Shown here: one piece after another, positions 1 through 5,583 of the stretch
Layout: every line of letters begins with the position of its first letter
Position numbering within the stretch: position 1 is the first letter of the stretch
NCBI GenBank assembly: GCA_910586955.1
Contig: CAJUMM010000105.1
Location: 1 to 8,507 of the forward strand
DNA length: 8,507 nucleotides
Reading direction: 5' to 3'
Source of the DNA: an uncultured Lachnospiraceae bacterium
Lineage (GTDB): Bacteria > Bacillota > Clostridia > Lachnospirales > Lachnospiraceae
Made by a program: the position numbers and the translations under genes
Notes under the pieces: generated by a model
What the model was told of the DNA's origin: nothing
Database searches by the model: none
What the model saw: the letters and a program-made list of their open reading frames with translations, nothing else

Positions 1-604
1 GCTTGGACTGCTTACGGCAGGTATGGGAGTCTGGTGCGGGTTTGTGAAAAATCCCAGTTTTTTCCCTGTGATTATGGCTATGTATGGGGCTATGACCATT
101 CTGACCAGCATAAGCTACGACGAAACGGTCCATTTTGACAAGTACGAAATGACACTGCCTTTGAAGAGGAGCCAGGTAGTGATATCCAAATACCTGCTGC
201 TGGTGATTCTGGTTATCATCGGCATTATCGTGGGATTTGCAGGGGACGCTCTGATCCGCCTGGCGGTTCCGGGGGTAGAAGGAAGCCTTGGGGAGGATTG
301 TATTTCCATGGCTGCGGTAACTGCCTTTTTCCTGCTTGCCTTTTCCATTCTCCTTCCGGTTACCTTTAAGATGGGGGTAGAGAAAGCCAGACTGATTTTG
401 GTAGGAATTTATTTCCTTCTCTTCGGCGGGCTGTATGCGGTCGCATCCCTTCTTGGAGGGCTGGACGGTGAAATGGTAGGGGTTATTGTGATGATGGGGG
501 GGAGTCCGTGGCTTTTTGTAGCGGCAGCCATGGTTATTGCAGCGGCAGCGCTGTCCGTTTCCTGTATGGTTTCCGTGGGGATTATGAAGAAGAGGGAGTG
601 GTAG
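1..604 (+). CDS. ABC-2 type transporter permease, 3' part (5' end outside window)
   Basis: This is the membrane subunit of an ABC-2 exporter, which would work with a separate ATPase at the cytoplasmic membrane; the substrate is unknown. The reading frame is open from base 2, and the first Met (base 23) lies inside a hydrophobic helix, so the true start is upstream and about 200 C-terminal residues are visible. Numbered from that Met, about five hydrophobic segments can be seen near residues 12-32, 53-75, 95-115, 124-145 and 161-186. Between the first two lies the family-typical cytoplasmic stretch SYDETVHFDKYEMTLPLKRS followed by QVVISKY, which I recognise from the ABC-2 permease group that includes ABC2_membrane_5 (PF13346). 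It ends at TAG 602-604 after a basic tail (MKKREW). In such loci the ATPase, often with a GntR regulator, lies upstream; that cannot be checked here. Family assignment is fairly firm, function is not. Confidence 0.82.
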   Translation, partial: LGLLTAGMGVWCGFVKNPSFFPVIMAMYGAMTILTSISYDETVHFDKYEMTLPLKRSQVVISKYLLLVILVIIGIIVGFAGDALIRLAVPGVEGSLGEDCISMAAVTAFFLLAFSILLPVTFKMGVEKARLILVGIYFLLFGGLYAVASLLGGLDGEMVGVIVMMGGSPWLFVAAAMVIAAAALSVSCMVSVGIMKKREW

Positions 605-605
605 G

Positions 606-723
606 GCGGACGGGCTCAGGCTGCGCCATTCGCAAAAATGTGCCGGTGGACGGCTCAGCCTGCGCTATTTGCAAAATCGCACCGGCGGACGCTCAGCCCG
701 CGCCATTCGCAAAATCGCGCCTG
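606..723. repeat. Three imperfect tandem 39-40 bp intergenic repeats
   Basis: Copies lie at 606-645 (40 bases), 646-684 (39) and 685-723 (39). Each begins G(C/T)GGAC, continues with GGCTCAG or a close variant, then a GC-rich step, and ends with a shared ATT(C/T)GCAAAAAT- or ATTTGCAAAATCGC-like core. A more decayed GC-rich continuation follows to about 752. There are no unique spacers between copies, so this is not a CRISPR array. Short open frames across it change frame between copies and show no protein family, so I treat it as non-coding repetitive DNA just after the stop codon of the permease gene. Confidence 0.75.
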
Positions 724-775
724 CGGCGCTTCCCGCTGCTGCGCAGCTCCTTTTGCTCATATCTTGGCGCTCCCT

Positions 776-836
776 CAGAACGGCCATCAGTCGGTAAATT
801 CGTGTAAACACGATTTTCCTCCTGATGGCTGTTCTG
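776..836. repeat. Long inverted repeat with nested hairpin
   Basis: The arms are CAGAACGGCCATCAG (776-790) and CTGATGGCTGTTCTG (822-836). They pair over 15 positions, with one G-U wobble in RNA. Inside the 31-base loop is a second small hairpin, TCGTGT (800-805) with ACACGA (808-813). No T-tract follows the distal arm, so a classical intrinsic terminator is unlikely. It sits between the permease gene and the promoter of the carboxypeptidase gene, next to the tandem repeats, and may be part of the same repetitive intergenic element. Confidence 0.75.
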
Positions 837-875
837 GCTGAGCTGGTGTTCATAAAATATTAAGAAATGCGGGGG

Positions 876-903
876 TGATTTTCTTTTGGTTTTCCTTTAT
901 AAT
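876..903 (+). promoter_or_regulatory. Promoter of the carboxypeptidase gene (-10 clear, -35 weak)
   Basis: A perfect -10 hexamer TATAAT lies at 898-903. The best -35 candidate is only TGATTT at 876-881, with a 16-base spacer. A start of transcription near 910 would fall after the ATG at 906, which supports translation from the ATG at 942. Confidence 0.6.
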
Positions 904-941
904 AGATGGGAAAGTACCAGGGGAGAGGAAAGAATGAGACA

Positions 942-1805
942 ATGAACAGACGGCGGGGAACCAGGCGGGCCAGGCCCATGAGCAGACGGCAGAAAAAGCG
1001 TATGATGCGTCTGATAGGATGCGCAGTTTTGATGTTCTGTGCGGTGATTCTGGCAGGTGTCACCTATCTGTATCTGGGGACACAGGAAGTCCGGGCTCAG
1101 GAAAACGGGAGGAGGGAAGAGGCAAGCCTGGAACAGGCGCTTCTTAATGTCTTAGAGGAAGAAACCCAGGAGGGACTGGCAGCGGTGGAGGAGGCCCAAG
1201 AGGAGGAAGAGCTTCCCAAGGACTGGAATCTGATCCTGGTGAATAGAACCCATCCCATCCCTGATGACTATGAAGTGGAATTAAAGCCCATCGGAAGCGG
1301 CCATCAGATTGATGCCCGGGCTTACGAGGATTTTACTGCTATGATTGCGGAGGCAAGGAGTGAGGGCGTGTATATATACGTGACTTCCTCTTACCGGACT
1401 ATGGACAAGCAGATAGGACTGCACAACCAGAAGATTGAGGAATATGTGCGGCAAGGATATTCCCGCTCGGAGGCGAAGAAGCTGGCGGCCCAGGTGGTTG
1501 CAGTTCCCGGTACCAGCGAGCATCAGCTTGGCCTGGCCCTTGACCTGGTTTCCTCAGAGTACCGGGGACTGGATGAAAGGCAGGAGAACACCAAGGGATT
1601 TCAGTGGCTGAAGGCTCACTGTTCCGAGTACGGCTTTATTCTCCGGTATCCCAACGGAAAGACCCGGATTACCGGTATTATCTATGAGCCCTGGCATTTC
1701 CGCTATGTGGGAAAGAAAGCGGCGGCGGAGATCACCAGAGCCGGCCAGACCCTGGAGGAATATCTGGGGGCAAAGCCTGTTTTTGAAGAGGAAGAGACAA
1801 TTTAA
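942..1805 (+). CDS. Membrane-anchored D-alanyl-D-alanine carboxypeptidase, VanY-like (peptidase M15B)
   Basis: This is a predicted zinc D,D-carboxypeptidase that removes the terminal D-Ala from peptidoglycan stem peptides outside the membrane. The 287-residue protein has a very basic N-terminus (residues 1-23), one hydrophobic anchor at about 24-46 (uncleaved signal-anchor type), a Glu-rich linker at about 55-92 and then the catalytic domain. Family motifs seen are SSYRT (149-153), SEHQLGLALD (192-201) and EPWH (249-252); predicted zinc ligands are H194, D201 and H252, as known for VanY/DacB-type M15 enzymes. I chose ATG 942 over the in-frame ATG 906 because AGGAAAG (926-932) gives good spacing and the -10 box at 898-903 would place transcription start after 906. 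It appears monocistronic, with its own promoter and a following terminator. No vancomycin-resistance genes are nearby, so a role in ordinary wall maturation is more likely than resistance. Confidence 0.92.
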   Translation: MNRRRGTRRARPMSRRQKKRMMRLIGCAVLMFCAVILAGVTYLYLGTQEVRAQENGRREEASLEQALLNVLEEETQEGLAAVEEAQEEEELPKDWNLILVNRTHPIPDDYEVELKPIGSGHQIDARAYEDFTAMIAEARSEGVYIYVTSSYRTMDKQIGLHNQKIEEYVRQGYSRSEAKKLAAQVVAVPGTSEHQLGLALDLVSSEYRGLDERQENTKGFQWLKAHCSEYGFILRYPNGKTRITGIIYEPWHFRYVGKKAAAEITRAGQTLEEYLGAKPVFEEEETI

Positions 1806-1817
1806 TCCCGGAAGGTG

Positions 1818-1860
1818 CGCCCTGTATCCTGTCTATGACAGACAGCAGGGCGTTTTATTT
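1818..1860 (+). terminator. Rho-independent terminator after the carboxypeptidase gene
   Basis: The stem CGCCCTG (1818-1824) pairs with CAGGGCG (1846-1852), followed directly by TTTTATTTCTT. Within the loop a second hairpin, CTGTC/GACAG with loop TAT (1829-1841), stacks on it, giving a two-level structure. It lies 13 bases after the TAA stop. Confidence 0.85.
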
Positions 1861-1890
1861 CTTAAAAATTTGTGAACATGCCGGGGAGGC

Positions 1891-1919
1891 TTGGAAAGCA
1901 AGCGGAAATATGGTAAGAT
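1891..1919 (+). promoter_or_regulatory. Sigma-A-like promoter of the cls-CBS unit
   Basis: The -35 candidate is TTGGAA at 1891-1896 and the -10 candidate TAAGAT at 1914-1919, with a 17-base spacer. A second -10-like TATAAT at 1923-1928 has no suitably spaced -35 box. The resulting leader would be short, about 20 bases before ATG 1945, with GCGAGGA (1934-1940) as the ribosome binding site. Confidence 0.55.
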
Positions 1920-1944
1920 GTATATAATGGAAAGCGAGGAATAA

Positions 1945-3477
1945 ATGCGTAAATTACTGAAGAAATTTTCAAACCGCCTGGTGATTTTCGGGCTGCTGCT
2001 CCTGATTCAGCTGGGCTGGTTTCTGATATTTTTGACCAGGCTTGCCAGCTATTCCACGGGAGTATCCGTTTTATTTACGTTACTCAGCCTGGCTGCGGTT
2101 CTCTGGATTTTGAACCGGGATGAGAATCCGGCGTACAAGATGTCCTGGATTATCCTGATTCTGGTCTTTCCTCTGCTGGGAGGTTTCTTTTACCTGATTG
2201 TGGGCAACAAGCAGCCCTCCAAAGGAATGCGCCGGAAGCTGGAAGCAGAAGAACAGCGGACCAAAGGGGAGCTTAGACAAGAACCGGAAGTCCTGGAAGA
2301 GGCCGGAAGCCTGGACGGGCGTGTGGCGGGACAGTTCCGCTATGTGTCGGAGAAGGCAGGCTATCCGGTTTATAAAAATACCCGGGCCTCTTACTATCCT
2401 CTGGGAGAGGATCTTTTCGCAGATCTTTTGAAGGAGCTTGAGAAGGCGGAGCATTTCATATTTATGGAATACTTTATCGTGGAGGACGGAAAAATGTGGG
2501 GCAGCATCCTTCCGATTCTGGAGCGGAAGGCAAAAGAAGGCCTGGATGTCCGCTTTATGTACGACGACCTGGGGAGTGTGTCCCTTCTTCCCACCGGTTA
2601 TGACCGCCAGCTGGAAGCCAAAGGGATCCGCTGTATTGCATTCAACCCCTTTATTCCTTTTCTGTCCCTGGTGATGAACAACCGGGATCACCGGAAAATT
2701 ACCGTCATCGACGGCCATACGGCTTTTAGCGGCGGGATTAATCTGGCAGACGAATATATCAACGAAAAGAACCGCTTCGGCCACTGGAAGGATACAGGCT
2801 TCCGCCTGAAAGGAGAGGCTGTCTGGAATTATACGGTGATGTTTCTCCAGATGTGGAATGCCTTTCGCCCGGAAGATTCCTCCTACAAAGATTTTGCCCC
2901 TTTTGTCTATCATCCGGAGCCTTTTGCAAGTGACGGCTATGTGCAGCCCTATGGGGACTCGCCTTTGGACGAGGAGATTGTGGCGGAAAATGTCTATCTG
3001 AATATTTTGAATCAGGCCAGGGACTATGTCTATATCTATACGCCCTATCTGATTATTGACCAGGAGATGACTACGGCCCTCTGCCTGGCAGCCAAGCGGG
3101 GCGTGGATGTACGGATTGTAACTCCGGGAATCCCCGACAAAAAGGTGATTTTCCAGCTCACCCGTTCCTACTACCCGCCTCTTTTGAAGGCAGGGGTGCG
3201 CATTTATGAATACAGCCCCGGATTTCTTCATGCCAAATCCTATGTCTGTGATGACGAAACTGCCGTGGTGGGGACGATCAATATGGATTATCGCAGTTTG
3301 TATCTGCATTTTGAGTGCGGTACCTGCTTTTACCGGAACGAATTGGTTATGGACGTAAAGAGAGATTGCCTGGCTACTATGGAAAAGAGCCGGGAGATCT
3401 CCTTGAAAGATACCAGGCAGGGGGTATTTGGAAATCTGTTCTGTGCGGTCTTGCGGGTGTTTGCACCCCTTTTGTAA
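1945..3477 (+). CDS. cls: Cardiolipin synthase (phospholipase D family)
   Basis: This enzyme joins two phosphatidylglycerol molecules to give cardiolipin plus glycerol at the cytoplasmic membrane. The 510-residue length is usual for bacterial Cls. Two N-terminal hydrophobic segments (about 12-31 and 38-56) and a third at about 66-86 form the membrane anchor and PLDNuc_N-type region, followed by a charged linker (95-125). Two phospholipase D halves follow, each with the HxKxxxxD catalytic motif: HRKITVID (249-256) and HAKSYVCD (429-436). Further family marks are FSGGINLADEY (261-271) and the GTINMDYRSLYLHFE stretch (443-457) after the second motif. The start at 1945 has GCGAGGA just upstream. 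It has its own promoter and is followed after 27 bases by the CBS-domain gene, with no terminator between. Both catalytic motifs are intact, so I expect an active enzyme. Confidence 0.95.
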   Translation: MRKLLKKFSNRLVIFGLLLLIQLGWFLIFLTRLASYSTGVSVLFTLLSLAAVLWILNRDENPAYKMSWIILILVFPLLGGFFYLIVGNKQPSKGMRRKLEAEEQRTKGELRQEPEVLEEAGSLDGRVAGQFRYVSEKAGYPVYKNTRASYYPLGEDLFADLLKELEKAEHFIFMEYFIVEDGKMWGSILPILERKAKEGLDVRFMYDDLGSVSLLPTGYDRQLEAKGIRCIAFNPFIPFLSLVMNNRDHRKITVIDGHTAFSGGINLADEYINEKNRFGHWKDTGFRLKGEAVWNYTVMFLQMWNAFRPEDSSYKDFAPFVYHPEPFASDGYVQPYGDSPLDEEIVAENVYLNILNQARDYVYIYTPYLIIDQEMTTALCLAAKRGVDVRIVTPGIPDKKVIFQLTRSYYPPLLKAGVRIYEYSPGFLHAKSYVCDDETAVVGTINMDYRSLYLHFECGTCFYRNELVMDVKRDCLATMEKSREISLKDTRQGVFGNLFCAVLRVFAPLL

Positions 3478-3490
3478 GAGAATATAAATC

Positions 3491-3500
3491 GGAGGAAGAG
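3491..3500 (+). promoter_or_regulatory. Strong ribosome binding site of the CBS gene
   Basis: GGAGGAAGAG lies 4-13 bases before ATG 3505, in the 27-base gap after cls. It fixes the start of the small CBS gene. Confidence 0.8.
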
Positions 3501-3504
3501 CTAT

Positions 3505-3924
3505 ATGAACGTGCTGTTTTTTTTGAAACCCAAAGGAGAGCTGGCTTATCTTTATGAAGATCATACCCTGCGGCAGGGAATTGAAAAGCTGGAGCGCAGC
3601 GGTTTTACAGCGATTCCCGTGATCAGCCGGAGCGGAGAGTACATAGGAACCATCACCGAGGGGGATATTCTCTGGACCCTCAAGAATAAATTTTCCCTGG
3701 ATCTGAAAATGGCAGAGGATGTGCCTATCCAGACCGTAAGGCGCAGGATGCGGTTCGACCCCATTTCCGTCAACGCCAATATGGAAGATTTGGTGTCCAA
3801 GGCCAGAAACCAGAATTTCGTGCCGGTCATTGACGATAAGAAGATTTTTATCGGCATAGTCACCCGGAAGGATATTATTGATTTCTGCTATCAGGGTTAT
3901 ACCAAGGAAAAGGGAAGAGCCTAG
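3505..3924 (+). CDS. Small protein made of two CBS domains
   Basis: This 139-residue cytoplasmic protein is almost entirely a CBS pair (Bateman module), a fold that usually binds adenine nucleotides or related ligands and senses energy or second-messenger state. The first repeat is at about 18-58 (TLRQGIEKLERSGFTAIPVI, then GEYIGTITEGDIL). The second is at about 85-130 (DPISVNANMEDLVSKARNQN, then FVPVIDDKKIFIGIVTRKDI). There is no membrane segment and no attached enzyme domain, so it is either a stand-alone sensor or acts on a partner. A strong SD at 3491-3500 supports the start. The 27-base gap to cls and the terminator at 3934-3967 place it as the second gene of the cls transcript. A link to phospholipid synthesis is inferred from position only. 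Ligand and partner are unknown. Confidence 0.87.
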   Translation: MNVLFFLKPKGELAYLYEDHTLRQGIEKLERSGFTAIPVISRSGEYIGTITEGDILWTLKNKFSLDLKMAEDVPIQTVRRRMRFDPISVNANMEDLVSKARNQNFVPVIDDKKIFIGIVTRKDIIDFCYQGYTKEKGRA

Positions 3925-3933
3925 GACAGAGAT

Positions 3934-3967
3934 AAGCTGCTGCAGGAATATCTGCGGCAGCTTTTTT
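3934..3967 (+). terminator. Strong Rho-independent terminator closing the cls-CBS unit
   Basis: AAGCTGCTGCAG (3934-3945) pairs with CTGCGGCAGCTT (3952-3963) over 12 bp with one wobble, around a six-base loop, and leads into a run of six T (3962-3967). It starts 10 bases after the TAG stop and separates this unit from the Hsp70-like/AAA+ unit. Confidence 0.92.
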
Positions 3968-4004
3968 GTGGTGGAAACAGTGCTGTAACCCGGGCCTGGG
4001 AATG

Positions 4005-4033
4005 TTGAAAAATGATGATTGATGTGATATAAT
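4005..4033 (+). promoter_or_regulatory. Near-consensus extended -10 promoter of the Hsp70-like/AAA+ operon
   Basis: TTGAAA (4005-4010), a 17-base spacer and TATAAT (4028-4033) form a close match to the vegetative promoter consensus. A TGA triplet (4025-4027) directly before the -10 gives an extended -10 element. Predicted transcription starts near 4040, leaving a leader of about 43 bases. I see no CIRCE-type inverted repeat (TTAGCACTC/GAGTGCTAA) in or near it, so HrcA heat-shock control, common for dnaK operons in Bacillota, is not indicated. Confidence 0.85.
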
Positions 4034-4068
4034 AAACCAAATACGCACCGGCGGATTGACTGAATTGT

Positions 4069-4079
4069 GGAGAGTGGAG
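4069..4079 (+). promoter_or_regulatory. Ribosome binding site that sets the Hsp70-like start at 4083
   Basis: GGAGAG at 4069-4074 lies 8 bases before ATG 4083; a second purine tract, GTGGAG, runs to 4079. This favours ATG 4083 over the in-frame TTG at 4056, which has no SD upstream and would add nine residues in front of the conserved ILGIDLGTT start. Confidence 0.75.
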
Positions 4080-4082
4080 ATT

Positions 4083-5573
4083 ATGATATTAGGGATTGAC
4101 TTAGGGACAACTTTTTCGGCAGGAGCTTATATAGATGATAAGGGGGAACCGCAAATAGCCAGCAACAACGATGGGGGCAAACTGACGCCTTCTGTCGTTT
4201 TTTTTGATCCCGACAGTGATAACGAGATCATTGTGGGAAAAGCAGCGAAGGATAATGCGATTTTGTATCCTGAAAATGTAGTGATCGATGTGAAGAACTA
4301 TATGGGCAAGAACAAAATTATGAAGGAGTACGAGGGCAAGAAATATACGCCTGAGATGATATCCAGTTTTATTATTCGCAAGGTGGTTCAGGATTCGGAA
4401 GAGTATCTTGGGCAAAAGATTGACGGTGTTGTGATCACGGTGCCTGCATACTTTACCGATGCCAGGAGGAAGGCCACGGAGGACGCAGCTGCCATTGCGG
4501 GGTATCCCTTGCTTGGTATGATTAATGAGCCCACTGCGGCGGCATTGTCGTATCAGAAGAAGCAGAATATCACAAATGAGAACATAATGATCTATGACTT
4601 GGGCGGCGGAACCTTTGACGTGACAATCCTGCATGTGGATGATAATGAGCACATCGAAGTGCTGAGTACAGACGGCTTGTCCAATGCAGGCGGACGCTTT
4701 TTTGATCAGTGCATCATTGATTATGTGAGAGATTCTATAGAGCGCAAGTATGATGTGGACATCGAAGACGAAGAATATATAGATGTTTTGCAGGATTTAT
4801 ATAAGGATGCGGAAGAGGCAAAGATTGAACTCAGCAGCCGTAAGACCACCCATATCATTGTCAAAGCAGGAAAAATAAGGGAAAAGATAGAAATTTCCCG
4901 GGAACAGTTTGAAACGATGATTTCTAAGGTGTACCGACGCACGGAACTGAAAATGGGAGAAGCCCTGAAATCCGCAGGACTTGAGAAGAAAGATATTGAT
5001 AAGGTTTTATTGGTTGGGGGCTCCAGCAGAATTCCCTATATTGCAGAAAAGGTAGAAAATTTCATTGGCAGGGAGCCGTCGAAAGATATTAATCCCAATG
5101 AGGCGGTGGCCTTGGGAGCAGCTATTTACTCGGAGCTGTGCGGGAATCAGAATGCCCGGTTTGTAGACGTATGTTCCCACAGTATCGGAGTGGTGGTGAT
5201 GAAAGGGAATAGGGAGGAAAATAATATTATCATTCCAAAAAACTCCAAGGTCCCGGTAGAGATCGAGCAGCGTTTCCTGACCATGGCGGAGAACCAGAAA
5301 AAGATTGAACTGACGGTAACAGAGGGAGAGTATCTGGAAGTGACGGACGTGACTACCATCGGAAAATTCGAGATCCATTTACCTGCTAACACGCCTGCGA
5401 AATCCCTGGTTCTGATCAAAATCGGACTGGATGAGCATCAGCTGCTCCATATTCATATTGCTCTGCCGGATATGGAATTTGAGGAAGAGTACCATATGAA
5501 GCGAACAGCCAATATGGAGGAAGAGGCCATCAAAGACGTCACGGGGATTCTCAAAGATTATACAGTCAGTTAG
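4083..5573 (+). CDS. Hsp70-family (DnaK-like) protein without the C-terminal lid
   Basis: This 496-residue ATP-dependent chaperone-like protein is shorter than DnaK (about 610-640). The ATPase domain (1 to about 355) is complete: phosphate-1 loop GIDLGTTFS (4-12), VPAYFTD (120-126), NEPTAAALSY (148-157), phosphate-2 DLGGGTFDV (172-180) and adenosine loop VLLVGGSSRIPYI (308-320). By position, K71, E149, D172 and T177 match E. coli DnaK K70, E171, D194 and T199. The interdomain linker, VLLLDVTPLSLG in DnaK, reads RFVDVCSHSIGV here. A beta substrate-binding-like domain follows (about 360-466, with NNIIIPKNSKVPVEI and FEIHLPANTPA), then only a short acidic tail; the helical lid of about 100 residues is absent. 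No grpE, dnaJ or CIRCE element is nearby, so it is unlikely to be the housekeeping dnaK. It heads an operon with the AAA+ gene 10 bases downstream. Its G+C looks lower than that of cls in the lines I compared. Confidence 0.94.
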   Translation: MILGIDLGTTFSAGAYIDDKGEPQIASNNDGGKLTPSVVFFDPDSDNEIIVGKAAKDNAILYPENVVIDVKNYMGKNKIMKEYEGKKYTPEMISSFIIRKVVQDSEEYLGQKIDGVVITVPAYFTDARRKATEDAAAIAGYPLLGMINEPTAAALSYQKKQNITNENIMIYDLGGGTFDVTILHVDDNEHIEVLSTDGLSNAGGRFFDQCIIDYVRDSIERKYDVDIEDEEYIDVLQDLYKDAEEAKIELSSRKTTHIIVKAGKIREKIEISREQFETMISKVYRRTELKMGEALKSAGLEKKDIDKVLLVGGSSRIPYIAEKVENFIGREPSKDINPNEAVALGAAIYSELCGNQNARFVDVCSHSIGVVVMKGNREENNIIIPKNSKVPVEIEQRFLTMAENQKKIELTVTEGEYLEVTDVTTIGKFEIHLPANTPAKSLVLIKIGLDEHQLLHIHIALPDMEFEEEYHMKRTANMEEEAIKDVTGILKDYTVS

Positions 5574-5576
5574 GAG
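5573..5576 (+). promoter_or_regulatory. SD overlapping the stop codon of the Hsp70-like gene
   Basis: The TAG stop (5571-5573) runs directly into GGAG (5573-5576), 7 bases before ATG 5584. This geometry suggests translational coupling of the AAA+ gene to the Hsp70-like gene, hence matched production of the two proteins. Confidence 0.75.
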
Positions 5577-5583
5577 CGTTATA

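Noticed and set aside
606..723. CRISPR array
   Set aside because: The copies are imperfect and directly adjacent, with no unique spacers and no cas genes nearby.
508..853. Three small open frames (508-807, 638-841 on +, 665-853 on -) over the repeat region
   Set aside because: They arise from the tandem and inverted repeats, overlap each other in different frames and have no family features.
906..941. Upstream ATG start adding 12 residues to the carboxypeptidase
   Set aside because: It sits three bases after the -10 box, before the expected transcription start, and has no ribosome binding site.
942..1805. Vancomycin-resistance vanY within a van cluster
   Set aside because: No vanR, vanS, vanH, vanA/B or vanX genes are in the window; M15B carboxypeptidases of this type are common in Clostridia.
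2080..3564. Long open frame of 494 codons on the minus strand, opposite cls
   Set aside because: It is antisense to a clear cardiolipin synthase with both HKD motifs, has no recognisable family or good ribosome binding site, and owes its length to codon bias of the real gene.
4044..4055. 12-base match (CGCACCGGCGGA) to the intergenic repeat at 678-689
   Set aside because: A 12-mer shared once in a window of this size is expected by chance, and the match does not extend.
4056..4082. TTG start adding nine residues to the Hsp70-like protein
   Set aside because: No SD upstream; ATG 4083 has GGAGAG at good spacing and matches the usual Hsp70 N-terminus.
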